From positions 1,665,001-1,729,000 of the forward strand of contig NZ_CP036276.1 in NCBI RefSeq assembly GCF_007747995.1: a DNA stretch of 64,000 bases. The letters run 5' to 3'. Shown here one piece after another: positions 41,514 to 49,515 of the stretch (the first letter of the stretch is position 1; each line of letters starts with the position of its first letter). This DNA is from Symmachiella dynata. Its GTDB lineage: Bacteria; Planctomycetota; Planctomycetia; Planctomycetales; Planctomycetaceae. The notes beneath the pieces are model-generated. The model saw nothing but the letters and a program-made list of their open reading frames with translations, did no database searches and was not told the DNA's origin. The position numbers and the translations under genes are program-made.

Positions 41514-42462
41514 CATTGTGCCGTCCCCGATTCGGTTGCTGCCGGCCCACATCGAGCAGTTGCAGACGCTCGGTGAAGTCGAACTGCTCGACTCGGACGA
41601 TTTCGGTTCACGGTTTTATCCGAACGATAGGACGGGCCAATCCTATCGCCGGCGGTTGCGGCTCTACACGCAGCACGGCCTCCTGCAACGGATCGAGCTA
41701 CCGCTCGTATCGACCGGACGACAAGGGAGATTACCAAATATTTACCGGCTGACTCCCAAGGGGGCGGACCTGCTGGAACAGGAAACTGGCCAGCGGCCTC
41801 CACGATATGCCCGCAGCGATCCGCCGCGCCAATCCCACACTTGGCTGCACCGGCTCGGCATCGCGAAGATTCAGCTCAGCTTCAACGACGCCTGTGCCCA
41901 GGCGGGTCTGCCCAAGCCGGACTGGCTGCTGGAGTACGACACGCTGCCGGAGGCAAAGATCAATGGGCCGATGTCCGAGCGGTTCGTTCTGTGCCACCAG
42001 TTTCCGTTGGCCAACGGCAAAAAGCTCACCGCTTGGCCGGATGCGGCCGCCCTGTTGCGCGTACCTCAAGCCGGGCAGATTTGGCGGCTGGGACTGTTTG
42101 TCGAGTACGACCGTTCGACGGAAACGCACACGCAGCTTAACGGCACGAAGCGGTCGCACGCCGGAAACGGCAAGCTTGACGGCTACAGTGCGTTGTTGAA
42201 GACAGGTGAATACCAACAATATTGGCCAGACGCCGACGGCGTGCGCATCCTATTCGTCGTCCGCTCCGAAGGCCGGCTGCGGAATATCGCTGAGACGTTC
42301 CGCGATCACGGGGTGGCCGATTCCGTGCGGTTTGCCGTTGAGGCGGAGATGACACCCGAGCGGGTTCTCAATTCACAGATTTGGCGAACAATCGACGGTG
42401 AAAGACGCAGTATCATTCGCGGCAGCACAAGCACGGTGCGAGATTCCGATGCAACTTCTTAG
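41494..42462 (+). CDS. Replication-relaxation family protein (copy 2)
   Basis: ATG at 41494 (MPRGKSNIVPSP) follows AAGGAGG and lies inside the end of the TraD-like gene. The 322-aa protein has the two-part layout of the copy at 13757. A winged-helix start (RLRLYTQHGLLQRIEL, IYRLTPKGADLLEQE) is followed by a C-terminal half with LGLFVEYDRSTET and IRILFVVRSEGRLRNI-like strands. The FVEYDRSTE site is equivalent to CIELDNSTET of copy 1. These proteins act on origin DNA of plasmids and integrative elements. Confidence 0.72.
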   Translation: MPRGKSNIVPSPIRLLPAHIEQLQTLGEVELLDSDDFGSRFYPNDRTGQSYRRRLRLYTQHGLLQRIELPLVSTGRQGRLPNIYRLTPKGADLLEQETGQRPPRYARSDPPRQSHTWLHRLGIAKIQLSFNDACAQAGLPKPDWLLEYDTLPEAKINGPMSERFVLCHQFPLANGKKLTAWPDAAALLRVPQAGQIWRLGLFVEYDRSTETHTQLNGTKRSHAGNGKLDGYSALLKTGEYQQYWPDADGVRILFVVRSEGRLRNIAETFRDHGVADSVRFAVEAEMTPERVLNSQIWRTIDGERRSIIRGSTSTVRDSDATS

Positions 42463-42748
42463 TATTGAAGAGGCGGCACGGATGCTCGGCTATACGACAA
42501 AAGGACTCAGAAAAATCATTGATAGATCGCGTGCCAAAGCGAACGGCGCGCACACGTCCGGACCGACCATCCGCTTTTTCCAGACAAGCAAAGGGGCACC
42601 CATCAAATTCAAATCTGAATGGATAGAAGAATTTGTCGAAAGGCACACGATAGAACCAGAGGCCGCGCCATCCATTCGAAAAAAGCAACACAAGAAGGAG
42701 AAGCAAGTCCCGGCCTATGGGCTTGATCCGCAATTCTTCGACGTGTGA
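42449..42748 (+). CDS. Excisionase/MerR-like HTH protein
   Basis: The ATG at 42449 gives 99 aa, overlapping the previous gene by 14 bp. LLSIEEAARMLGYTTKGLRKIIDRSR is an HTH_17 type motif, and RFFQTSKGAPIKFKSEWIEEFVER its recognition helix and wing. Such proteins bind DNA as excisionases or plasmid regulators. The integrase gene starts just beyond on the opposite strand, its 3' end only 4 bp away, consistent with an int/xis pair. The C-terminal tail is basic (RKKQHKKEKQ). Confidence 0.68.
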   Translation: MQLLSIEEAARMLGYTTKGLRKIIDRSRAKANGAHTSGPTIRFFQTSKGAPIKFKSEWIEEFVERHTIEPEAAPSIRKKQHKKEKQVPAYGLDPQFFDV

Positions 42749-42752
42749 TTAA

Positions 42753-43934
42753 TCAGACCGCCTCCCAGAGCGGATCGTTGTCGATTTCGCTCCACTGCAG
42801 ATAATGCTCACGGCAGACTTGCGGTGTGTTTCCCATCAACCGTGCCAACGTCTCGATATTCGTCGGTTTGCCGGACCAATACCCTTGCAGAATCCGTTTT
42901 GCGAATGTATGCCGGCACGAATACATACAGCAGTCCTTGTCGAGTTCAACTCCTTGCTGGGATAGCCGCTTCTTGAGCGTACGGAAGCGCTGCGACAGAT
43001 TTCGCCGTTCCCAAGGCGTTCCCACGCTGTTGCGGAAGATCGGGCCTTGTGAAAATTGCTCGGCGCATACCCGTGTGATTTCCATAACGCCCGGATCGGT
43101 GATCCGAATTACGCGTTTCCTGCGGTTCTTGATCTCACTCGGTTTGAAAACCCATTCCATACGATCACCGTGATCAACAATGTGTTCTTTGGTCAGCTTG
43201 GCAAACTCGGAACCGAAGCGTGCCCCCGTCCGTATGCAAACACGAATTGCAGTTTCCAATTGGGGATTCGCATGCTCGTACATGGCCTGTTCTTGCTCTG
43301 GCGTGATATAAGTCACCCTGCTGTTGGAACGGGCGAGCTTGTAGCCCCGAATCGGATTGCTTGCGATCATATCTCGTTCGACTCCGAAGTTCAGTGCGCG
43401 CTTGACAGCCTGAACGCGGGTACGGCATCCACCGTTCCAATTCTCGTGAGCAGACAGCCACTCATCGATGTGCGCCCAATTCAACTCGGCAGCCGGTAAA
43501 TTCCCAAATCCGGGATGAATCCGTTTGTTTGACATCTCGGCTCTCTGCTCCCGCGTGAGCCGTTTCGGACCGCTGCCGTCCTTTTTTCGGTATTCGGGTG
43601 GCAGCCCAAAGCAGAAATCGAAGAGAGTATCGGCACGATCGAAATGAGTTTTTTCGGCTCCGTTGGTCTTTGCATATCGGAGGTAGGCCAAGCAAACGTC
43701 CAGCACCGTGATGTCGTTCTGAACCTCGACAGCAGTTTGCTTGTCCAACAGAAATCGGGCATACGCTTGCTTCAAATCCTGATCATCGGCCAATTGAACT
43801 TTGATATGTTCGCCGTTTTCGTCACGCAACGGGAGCATATTGTGCCTGCTTGAGACGTACCAACCCCGACTTTTTCGGAAGAAATACCCCTTGTTACGGC
43901 TCCCCTTCTTGCGACCCCCACGTTTTTTTGCCAT
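42753..43934 (-). CDS. Tyrosine integrase beside tRNA-Arg
   Basis: The ATG at 43934 (MAKKRGGRKKG) gives 393 aa; further extension crosses the tRNA and is rejected. The N-terminus is basic. A SAM-like core-binding region spans the middle (ELNWAHIDEWLSAHENW). The catalytic set is Arg in IRTGARFGSEFAKL, Lys in SEIKNRRKRVI, the HxxR-type CRHTFAKR, and Tyr in REHYLQWSEI; the usual LGH motif reads LMGNTPQ, so the second active-site His is replaced by Asn. It ends 4 bp from the excisionase-like gene and starts ~110 bp before tRNA-Arg, the normal place for an integrase that uses a tRNA as attachment site. Confidence 0.85.
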   Translation of the reverse strand: MAKKRGGRKKGSRNKGYFFRKSRGWYVSSRHNMLPLRDENGEHIKVQLADDQDLKQAYARFLLDKQTAVEVQNDITVLDVCLAYLRYAKTNGAEKTHFDRADTLFDFCFGLPPEYRKKDGSGPKRLTREQRAEMSNKRIHPGFGNLPAAELNWAHIDEWLSAHENWNGGCRTRVQAVKRALNFGVERDMIASNPIRGYKLARSNSRVTYITPEQEQAMYEHANPQLETAIRVCIRTGARFGSEFAKLTKEHIVDHGDRMEWVFKPSEIKNRRKRVIRITDPGVMEITRVCAEQFSQGPIFRNSVGTPWERRNLSQRFRTLKKRLSQQGVELDKDCCMYSCRHTFAKRILQGYWSGKPTNIETLARLMGNTPQVCREHYLQWSEIDNDPLWEAV

Positions 43935-44042
43935 AATCCCGTTCTCACTTGGCCTCTGCATAAAAGGCCGTTTACTGCCAAAAATACTGCCAACCGACTC
44001 TATATGGCATTTTACGGCTGCTATTTCAGCAGACAAGTGGCT

Positions 44043-44202
<160 letters not shown>

Positions 44203-44448
44203 AACGCGGGGCAGGGTTCGACGCCGATAGACCTGACGGGCCTCACCGTGGGATTTCACCTGGTGAGGGTCACCGGCGTGACGGTGGGCGATGCGGAAAA
44301 CGGTTTGGTTTCCAAGGAGTTTATCGCGGCGGTTGTGGAAACGTCTGGGCGGTTCTACGGGTACTTTGTTGCGATCGACGGAGACGGTAAAGAAGAGACG
44401 TTTCCGGTGGATGGGCGGCGGTTGGTGGTGAAGGTTTATGGGGATTGA
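44203..44448 (+). pseudogene. 5'-truncated phage baseplate-like protein fragment
   Basis: A plus-strand frame ends at 44448 with coding-like sequence TPIDLTGLTVGFHLVRVTGV, VGDAENGLVSKEF and GRFYGYFVAIDGDGKEETF, then PVDGRRLVVKVYG. The order (DLTG-T-FHLV..., then a GRF-Y-F...DGK-TFP-DG pair of strands) is that of BppU/DUF2479-like phage baseplate or tail proteins. The frame continues upstream only through the tRNA repeat. The gene's 5' end is therefore missing, cut exactly at the repeat boundary. Confidence 0.5.
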
Positions 44449-44602
44449 GGGGGGGTACAAAAATCGGGCGTTTTTTGGCGTATGTCACGCGCGACGACTT
44501 GTTGACACACACAGATTCGCAAGCTCTCGAAACTGCATCGGTGTTTCACGCCGACGCTAGTTAAAGGTGCGATCAGACGCGTGCAGCGGCAGCCATTGGG
44601 TT
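44449..44602. other. Intergenic stretch before the GNAT gene
   Basis: About 150 bp between the phage fragment and the end of the GNAT gene. No feature can be supported; a G-run (ggggggg) follows the fragment stop. Confidence 0.3.
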
Positions 44603-45139
44603 TTACCAATAGGCTGGTTCTCTGAAGGCCTCAACGCAAGTACACTCGCCGGACAAGGTCTCGATTGAATTGCCAACGAGCGATTGGCCAAGCCATCCTT
44701 CTGGTTGCGATAGCTCAAAGGGAGCCATTACGGTCTCGTGTGATATGGCTCGGAACCCAACCTTGCTGTAGAATTCTGGGTCTCCATAAGTCAGAGCAAC
44801 GCTTGCCCCTTCGTCCCGTAACGCATTCAGGCCGTGACGAATCAATGCCTGGCCTACGCCTTTGCGTTGGTGGTCGCTGTGTACCGCTACTGGGGCCAAG
44901 AGAAAAGCCTGTATGCAATCTACAAATCGCAGGCGACTGAAGAAAATGGAACCAATTATCTGGCCATCGATTTCCGCAACGAAGTTCAACAGATCACACT
45001 CGTCCGTCTTCTCGAACAAGTCAATGGCCAACCGACCAATCAATGTCCCTTCGCTTTCCCCTTCGGAATTGGCAAACACCGATTCGAAGAGCTGCACAAT
45101 TGCCCGTGAATCATTCTTCGTATGATGTCTAAGCTTCAT
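44603..45139 (-). CDS. GNAT-family N-acetyltransferase
   Basis: The ATG at 45139 (MKLRHHTKNDSRAIV) gives 178 aa. The GNAT core has FLLAPVAVHSDHQRKGVGQALI, the acetyl-CoA Q/RxxGxG/A loop reading HQRKGVGQ. YSKVGFRAIS gives the typical YxKxGF motif. The family transfers an acetyl group from acetyl-CoA to an amine; the substrate is unknown. GNAT genes of this kind are frequently mobile or chromosomal singletons. It is the only intact, clearly assigned gene between the two tRNA-Arg copies. Confidence 0.82.
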   Translation of the reverse strand: MKLRHHTKNDSRAIVQLFESVFANSEGESEGTLIGRLAIDLFEKTDECDLLNFVAEIDGQIIGSIFFSRLRFVDCIQAFLLAPVAVHSDHQRKGVGQALIRHGLNALRDEGASVALTYGDPEFYSKVGFRAISHETVMAPFELSQPEGWLGQSLVGNSIETLSGECTCVEAFREPAYW

Positions 45140-45443
45140 GGCGAGTAAAGACTCCGTTGTGTGTCGCACGAGTATCATGGCAAATTGTTGGCAAAATGAG
45201 TAGGCGTTGAATGCATCGGTGGCTCAAAGGAACCAATCCGCAGGGGGATGGAAGTCACTTGCGCGCCGCAGTGGTGGGCTTGTGATTGCTCGTAAACGAT
45301 TCGCGAGTGCGTGGATGGCTACGCTGCATGATGGTGCGAGGTGCGGTGAGGGCACCGGACTTCCGGAGGTGAATCTCCTGATTATTCGCATATTCGGATA
45401 AAGTACTACGGGTTTTTAAGCGCTATCAGCCTATTATACCTTT
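45140..45443. other. Intergenic region
   Basis: About 300 bp without a credible gene. The GNAT promoter should lie near 45140 on the minus strand and that of the following gene near 45440, where ttaagc...ataatacctt-like AT-rich sequence is seen. Nothing else can be supported. Confidence 0.3.
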
Positions 45444-46037
45444 GTGGTTACTGATTTGAGCCCTTGGCACTCAGGGTTAGCCCGGAGAGCAATAGGGTTT
45501 ATTGTGGATGTCACGACGCAATTTTTGGTCTATAGAGCAGTTCAGTTGCAGGTTTCAGACAACTGCGAAGTATTGGGGTTTCTGACGCCGCCCGGATCTG
45601 AGTTGCCGCGGAAACCCGATGAGATTGTTGGTAAGAAGCTGGTAGATTTTCTCTCTGAGCTATCGTTTACCAATCGCGTGATGCGCGCCGTCAGAGACGT
45701 TCTTGCATACGGCGATGAGCGAGTCTTCTTGGACGCGATTTTACTTACAAACGGTGACTCACACTTGGCGCGTGTTACAGTCAGCCGCAGCGACTCAAAT
45801 CCAGAGACGGCAGACATCAAATTTAGCGACGAAGGAATCTCGCTTGAGAATAACGATAAAGATCGTGGAATCATGCACTCCGAGTTTCGCGCGTGGCAGT
45901 TGCGAGCAACCGGGATGAGCACTGTTGACATTGCGATTGCCATGGCAGTCAGTCGCAGATTGGTTAAGCAACTGATCTTGCGGTTTGAGAGTAAGCGAGC
46001 GGGTGGAAAAGCAAATCACTGCAAAGATCGACACTGA
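45444..46037 (+). CDS. PAS-like/HTH protein of unknown function
   Basis: The frame starts at GTG 45444; GTG 45504 is an alternative. The predicted ~197-aa protein has LQVSDNCEVLGFLTPPGSEL with DEIVGKKLVDFLSEL. That resembles the start of a PAS domain (a sensory loop followed by GxxLxDxL). The C-terminal part GMSTVDIAIAMAVSRRLVKQLILRFES reads as an HTH (DIAIAMAVSRRLVKQ). If real, it would be a PAS-HTH sensory regulator. No ribosome site is convincing, so the start stays open. Confidence 0.5.
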   Translation: MVTDLSPWHSGLARRAIGFIVDVTTQFLVYRAVQLQVSDNCEVLGFLTPPGSELPRKPDEIVGKKLVDFLSELSFTNRVMRAVRDVLAYGDERVFLDAILLTNGDSHLARVTVSRSDSNPETADIKFSDEGISLENNDKDRGIMHSEFRAWQLRATGMSTVDIAIAMAVSRRLVKQLILRFESKRAGGKANHCKDRH

Positions 46038-46158
46038 GAACGAATAATTCCCAATCCCACAAATTGGAGAAGACTTTCAAGTGCAGTTTAGGCGTGAATC
46101 GGCGGTCCCCAGGGACTGCTTTGTTCGTGCGTCTATCGTCGCTGTGTTGAGTTGCTAC
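46038..46158. other. Spacer before the partial tRNA copy
   Basis: About 120 bp. The left part is the trailer of the PAS/HTH-like gene. The last bases (gttgagttgctac) replace the acceptor and D-arm of the second tRNA-Arg copy. No gene is seen. Confidence 0.3.
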
Positions 46159-46307
46159 CTCAATTGGATAGAGCATCGGTCTACGAAACCGAAGGTTAGT
46201 GGTTCGAATCCACTGAGGTGTACTTCTTCTTGCTTCGCCACGCTGGCGAGGCAACCCGCTGCCGACGCATGTGGTGGCATTGCGACTTTATCCGACTGCT
46301 GCGGATT
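46159..46307 (+). repeat. Direct repeat copy 2: partial tRNA-Arg (pseudo-tRNA) and flank
   Basis: From ctcaattgg on, the sequence matches the tRNA-Arg at 44045 (anticodon loop and T-arm identical, 3' acceptor gaggtgt instead of ggggtgt) and its flank, with a few changes. The 5' acceptor strand and positions 8-9 of the tRNA are missing, so it cannot fold as a tRNA. It is a degenerate copy or attachment-site relic. The spacing between the two copies is ~2.1 kb. Confidence 0.75.
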
Positions 46308-46416
46308 GACAAAATTGATCGTTTCCGAGAACACGACATCAGCTGGCTATTGTGCTAGCCAGTGTAAGCCCCACAGTCTCCAGTCCGCGACATCCATTAT
46401 TTCGTAATATCGTGGT

Positions 46417-46809
46417 TCACGGAAATCGAGGACCATAAGCGAACGCGCAGATAATTTCGTAGGACCAAACGATTATAAACGGAAGAAAGGAGAGGGAAGC
46501 ACCAATTTCCGCCAATTTCTCGCCGATTTTCGAACCGTGACGATTGGCAAACCGACAGCATGATTGTGCGAGTGGTGTACAAATCAAGAATCCAAAGATA
46601 GTTGGAACAAACATCAGATGAAGCCAGCTTATGGGTAGTAAAGAGAATGCCAACTGATTGTGAAATACAGACTCATACCAGTAAATCGCATAGGTAGTGA
46701 CGACGAAAAGTGACGGTGCTAAGCCGATCAATAACCCCAGAATTCCGACAATTCCCCCTGCATCTGTGAACCGTGGCTGTCGGATATTGGCAGTCTCATC
46801 TCTTGTCAT
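46417..46809 (-). CDS. Membrane protein of unknown function
   Basis: The 130-aa product begins MTRDETANIRQPRF and has hydrophobic segments GIVGILGLLIGLAPSLFVVT, SLLPISWLHLMFVPTIFGFL and SLSFLPFIIVWSYEIICAFA. Three membrane helices are expected. No family is recognised. It lies alone between repeat-rich sequence and has no obvious ribosome site. Confidence 0.55.
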   Translation of the reverse strand: MTRDETANIRQPRFTDAGGIVGILGLLIGLAPSLFVVTTYAIYWYESVFHNQLAFSLLPISWLHLMFVPTIFGFLICTPLAQSCCRFANRHGSKIGEKLAEIGASLSFLPFIIVWSYEIICAFAYGPRFP

Positions 46810-47516
46810 GGCTGGTTCCCCCCAGTCAGAATTTCTAAATCAAATCAAAGTTTTCGAGACTCGTTCCGATCAGATCGCACCGGTTGCTGGCTCACTCAAT
46901 GTTATTCTCCGACCGAGCTAATCGATTGACATTACCTTCTCAGTAATAAACGAGTTTATTTGGCAAGATTTGCCAAATCGAAAAACAAAACTTTGGATTG
47001 ATGTGCGAGCAGCGGCTGGGACACACCCATCCAGGTTGTGTTGAATCGGCGCTTCACAGTGAAGCACCAGTGGGGAATGGTGTCCGAAGCGTTGTCTGCT
47101 AAGGACGTCGTTGCGTCCGGTCGACGCTTCGCCAACTTAGCAGTTAGGGGGCAACGAGGTGGCGGAAGCGTTTACGCTGAATGGGGGGGCTGGTCGTCGT
47201 GAAAACGGTCGATATTTTGCGTGAGTCTGCTTTGGCGAGTTTTGAGACTGACAGTCAATGAATCCAGGCTCTGGGGCTGCACAAATCCCTCCGGACACGC
47301 CCACCTGTGTCACAAAATCGGGCCTTGGCAACCGACCAAGCGACTCACTTTGTGGCGCCGTTCGATTGACAATGCTTCCTCTGAGGTGATCGCCACCGCC
47401 TGCAGATGCGCGAAAGGCTGAGACGCTGAAGTTTGTCTGCGTCTGTAGATTCACGAACTTCCAGAGGTCGATATAACCGAGGTGCCGTAGAATGCTGCGA
47501 GCCACGGTTGTCAGGT
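46810..47516. other. Gene-free AT-rich stretch
   Basis: About 700 bp with no convincing open frame. It contains a 14-bp T/A-rich area (aataaacgagtttatttggcaagatttgccaaat with self-complementary ggcaagatttgcc near 46960-46980). No homology to a known element is seen. Confidence 0.35.
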
Positions 47517-47658
47517 GTTCACAGGTAACTACTCAATAACCCCTTGTTAACTTTCTTACCCTAACCCCAACTCAAAGCAAATCCTCCGGTGTTTTCCCAG
47601 CTAGCATCCTCGAATTCGCAAGGGTGACCGAGGGGTTATTGAGCAGTTACGTTCACAG
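47517..47658. mobile_element. 126-bp MITE with 20-bp terminal repeats and 8-bp target duplication
   Basis: GTTCACAG occurs at 47517-47524 and again at 47651-47658. Between them, GTAACTACTCAATAACCCCT (47525-47544) and its inverted copy at 47631-47650 differ at one of 20 positions. There is no coding capacity. The size, terminal repeats and target duplication are those of a non-autonomous DNA transposon. The parent transposase is not in the window. Confidence 0.85.
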
Positions 47659-47675
47659 AACTCGAACCAGCGGAA

Positions 47676-47716
47676 ACATGTTCCGCGTGGCGGGTGTCCG
47701 AGTCCCTCCTCCGCCA
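47676..47716 (+). other. tRNA-Ser/Leu-like 3' fragment
   Basis: The sequence gtggcgggtgtccgagtcc followed by ctcctccgcca resembles the T-arm and acceptor 3' end of a class II tRNA (…GGGTTCGAGTCCC…CTCCGCCA), with a damaged T-arm. A hairpin gcggaa/ttccgc just before it could be a long variable arm. It is not a functional tRNA and may mark a former attachment site. Confidence 0.35.
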
Positions 47717-47789
47717 CTTTCGACGGGCAGGCAGAGTACGGCTATGCAGGCAAGACGACTCATGTTGTGAATACTTTCGGATGAAAGTG

Positions 47790-48017
47790 TTAGTCCGTTG
47801 AGTCTATTGGCTCGCCGGCGTAACCGACCTTGGCCAGAGCAGACTTGATTTCGGCAATCGGCACGGGACAGCAAGCTTTCGCCCCGATGGTCGCTTGTTT
47901 GGTTCCGTAGTTCACTTCCACCGCGATCACGCCGTCCACACGTTTGATCGTTTCAGCAACTGTCGTCGCGCAGCCTTCACAAGTCATGCCCTCAATAGCG
48001 AGAACGGCGCGGTTCAT
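47790..48017 (-). CDS. Heavy-metal-associated (HMA) domain protein, MerP/CopZ-like
   Basis: The 75-aa product is one HMA domain. AIEGMTCEGCATTVAETI has the GMTCxxC metal site. VDGVIAVEVNYGTKQATIG is the typical beta-strand pair. No signal peptide is visible, so it may act as a cytosolic chaperone rather than a periplasmic MerP. It begins 4 bp from the end of the MerT-fusion gene and is cotranscribed with it. Two extra Cys (KACCPVP) may form a second site. Confidence 0.85.
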   Translation of the reverse strand: MNRAVLAIEGMTCEGCATTVAETIKRVDGVIAVEVNYGTKQATIGAKACCPVPIAEIKSALAKVGYAGEPIDSTD

Positions 48018-48021
48018 ATCA

Positions 48022-48981
48022 TCATGTTACAACCGCGTTGCCACCAGCACCGAAGAGCAGACCGACATAGCTTGGAAAGGCCAGGAACGCGATCGCCAGC
48101 ACGGTGACGACCCACAGCATGACTTTGTTCATCGCGGCCATACTCCAACGCAACGTCGTTTTGGGCGTACAGCACTCTAATTCGCCTACCATAGTCGAGT
48201 CACAGCACGACGCATCGTGGTTCGCATCGCTTGCTGGCCGAGGCCGGTAAGTGAAGTAAAAGGCGGCTCCCAGAAACCCGAATGTGATGAGCATGAACAG
48301 GGGTCGATATGTCTCGAGTGCGACCGCGATGCCGGTACCGGACACGCCTACGGCCAATAGGACCAACGGAAGCCAGCAGCAGCTCGATGCCATGATCGCC
48401 GAGACGATGGTCCCGACCTTGGCGATCTTCTCTCCCCGGCCCGAAGGAGGTTCGGAACCAATGTGCGATTCCGTCGCTGCCAATTCACCTTTCGCGATTT
48501 CAATTCCCTTGGCCACGCTTCCGAGGCAGCAGGATCCGCTGGGATTCGTCACTTCACAATGGCACGCCTCTCCTTTCATCCGCGAGCGGATGTCCTCGAC
48601 CGCGGTCGATTCTCCCGTTGCCTCCAGCTCACGCTTGATGCTGGTCACCGAGTGGTCAAAGCAATAACAGAGCGGGCGGTCGCCAGCTGTCTCCTTGACC
48701 CCCACTGCAACTTTCAGTTGTGGTTTGACAAACGTATCGTCACTCTGCTCCGCGAAGTACACAACATCGCATGCCGGCGAGTCACAGAAACGCCAGCCGG
48801 TGTCTTCGTTGATTGCGTGACATCCCGTTCCATCGGTCTGGCAACACGAATCGCCGTCTTGGAATCCTGATGCAGCGGGTTCCTTCAACAGGCTGCGAAT
48901 CGTGCGCAGCGAAACACGTCTTGCTTTATGGCCGCAAGTCGGGCACGTCTGTCTGGTTGCGGTTGTAGCGTTCTGGTTCAT
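48022..48981 (-). CDS. MerT-like transporter fused to a Cys-rich metallochaperone domain
   Basis: The 319-aa protein has two parts. The N-terminal ~160 residues are Cys-rich (CPTCGHKARR, GDSCCQTDGTGCH, SPACDVVYF, LCYCFDHS, GEACHCE, GSCCLGS), the pattern of Zn/[2Fe-2S] CopZ-like metallochaperones. The C-terminal part has membrane segments with IMASSCCWLPLVLLAVGV, the Cys-Cys pair in the first helix that is the MerT mercuric transport signature. ITFGFLGAAFYFTYRP and VMLWVVTVLAIAFLAFPSYV are further helices. The fusion suggests that metal is passed from transporter to chaperone in cis. Confidence 0.82.
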   Translation of the reverse strand: MNQNATTATRQTCPTCGHKARRVSLRTIRSLLKEPAASGFQDGDSCCQTDGTGCHAINEDTGWRFCDSPACDVVYFAEQSDDTFVKPQLKVAVGVKETAGDRPLCYCFDHSVTSIKRELEATGESTAVEDIRSRMKGEACHCEVTNPSGSCCLGSVAKGIEIAKGELAATESHIGSEPPSGRGEKIAKVGTIVSAIMASSCCWLPLVLLAVGVSGTGIAVALETYRPLFMLITFGFLGAAFYFTYRPRPASDANHDASCCDSTMVGELECCTPKTTLRWSMAAMNKVMLWVVTVLAIAFLAFPSYVGLLFGAGGNAVVT

Positions 48982-49022
48982 GGCTTCTCAGGCCTATGTT
49001 GTGAATCCGGTCATCTGCGTCT

Positions 49023-49054
49023 ATTATCGAGGTTGCACCTAAGTGCAAGGTCAA
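49023..49054 (-). promoter_or_regulatory. MerR-type promoter with 20-bp spacer and dyad operator
   Basis: On the minus strand, -35 TTGACC (49054-49049) and -10 GATAAT (49028-49023) are separated by 20 bp instead of 17. The spacer holds the perfect dyad TTGCACCTAAGTGCAA-type repeat (49033-49048). This is the classic arrangement for a MerR-family activator that twists overlong promoter DNA. It would drive the MerT fusion and HMA gene. Confidence 0.85.
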
Positions 49055-49109
49055 GTGGATTTGCAAAAAAACTGAAAACCAGTTTCCCAAGGGCGATTTG
49101 AGCATTGCT

Positions 49110-49514
49110 ATGCCCAACGATTACACCATAAGCCAGTTGGCCAAAGCGGCTGAAATTCCGACAACGACAGTTCGCTACTACGAGCGAATCGGGCTTGTTG
49201 AACCCGATAATCGCAGCCAGGGAAACTACCGCTTGTACAGCGGTGAGTCGCTCAACAAGTTGAAGTTCATCCGCGCGGCACAAGCAATCGGGTTTACGCT
49301 CGACGACGTGAAGGCGTTGCTCTCCGACGACGATGGCGGCATTCCGACGTGCGGCAACGTGCAGCGCCTGATTGAGGAGAGACTGGCGGATATCGACCAG
49401 CGGCTGAAGGACCTACGGCGCGTCCGCAAGGTGTTGAAGAACGCGCTCGAGCAATGCCAGACCCAAAAGAAAACAGACTGCTGCCAAGTCGTGGCAGGAT
49501 TGAAGGCCCAATGA
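49110..49514 (+). CDS. MerR-family regulator, metal-responsive
   Basis: ATG 49110 (MPNDYTISQLAKAAEI) is preferred; TTG 49098 is an alternative. The 134-aa protein has the MerR HTH (TISQLAKAAEIPTTTVRYYERIG). KLKFIRAAQAIGFTLDDVKALL follows, then a coiled dimerisation helix. The C-terminal Cys (GIPTCGN, EQCQTQKKTDCCQ) are at positions used by MerR/CadR-type sensors. The C...CC set suggests Hg, Cd, Zn or similar. It is divergently transcribed from the MerT fusion gene with the overlong-spacer promoter between. Confidence 0.87.
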   Translation: MPNDYTISQLAKAAEIPTTTVRYYERIGLVEPDNRSQGNYRLYSGESLNKLKFIRAAQAIGFTLDDVKALLSDDDGGIPTCGNVQRLIEERLADIDQRLKDLRRVRKVLKNALEQCQTQKKTDCCQVVAGLKAQ

Positions 49515-49515
49515 A

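Noticed and set aside
45964-46254. Minus-strand frame over the second tRNA copy
   Set aside because: It contains the same antisense-tRNA peptide and no coding signature.
47653-47874. 73-codon frame over the tRNA-like fragment
   Set aside because: It contains GGTRTP, a peptide typical of spurious frames antisense to tRNA.
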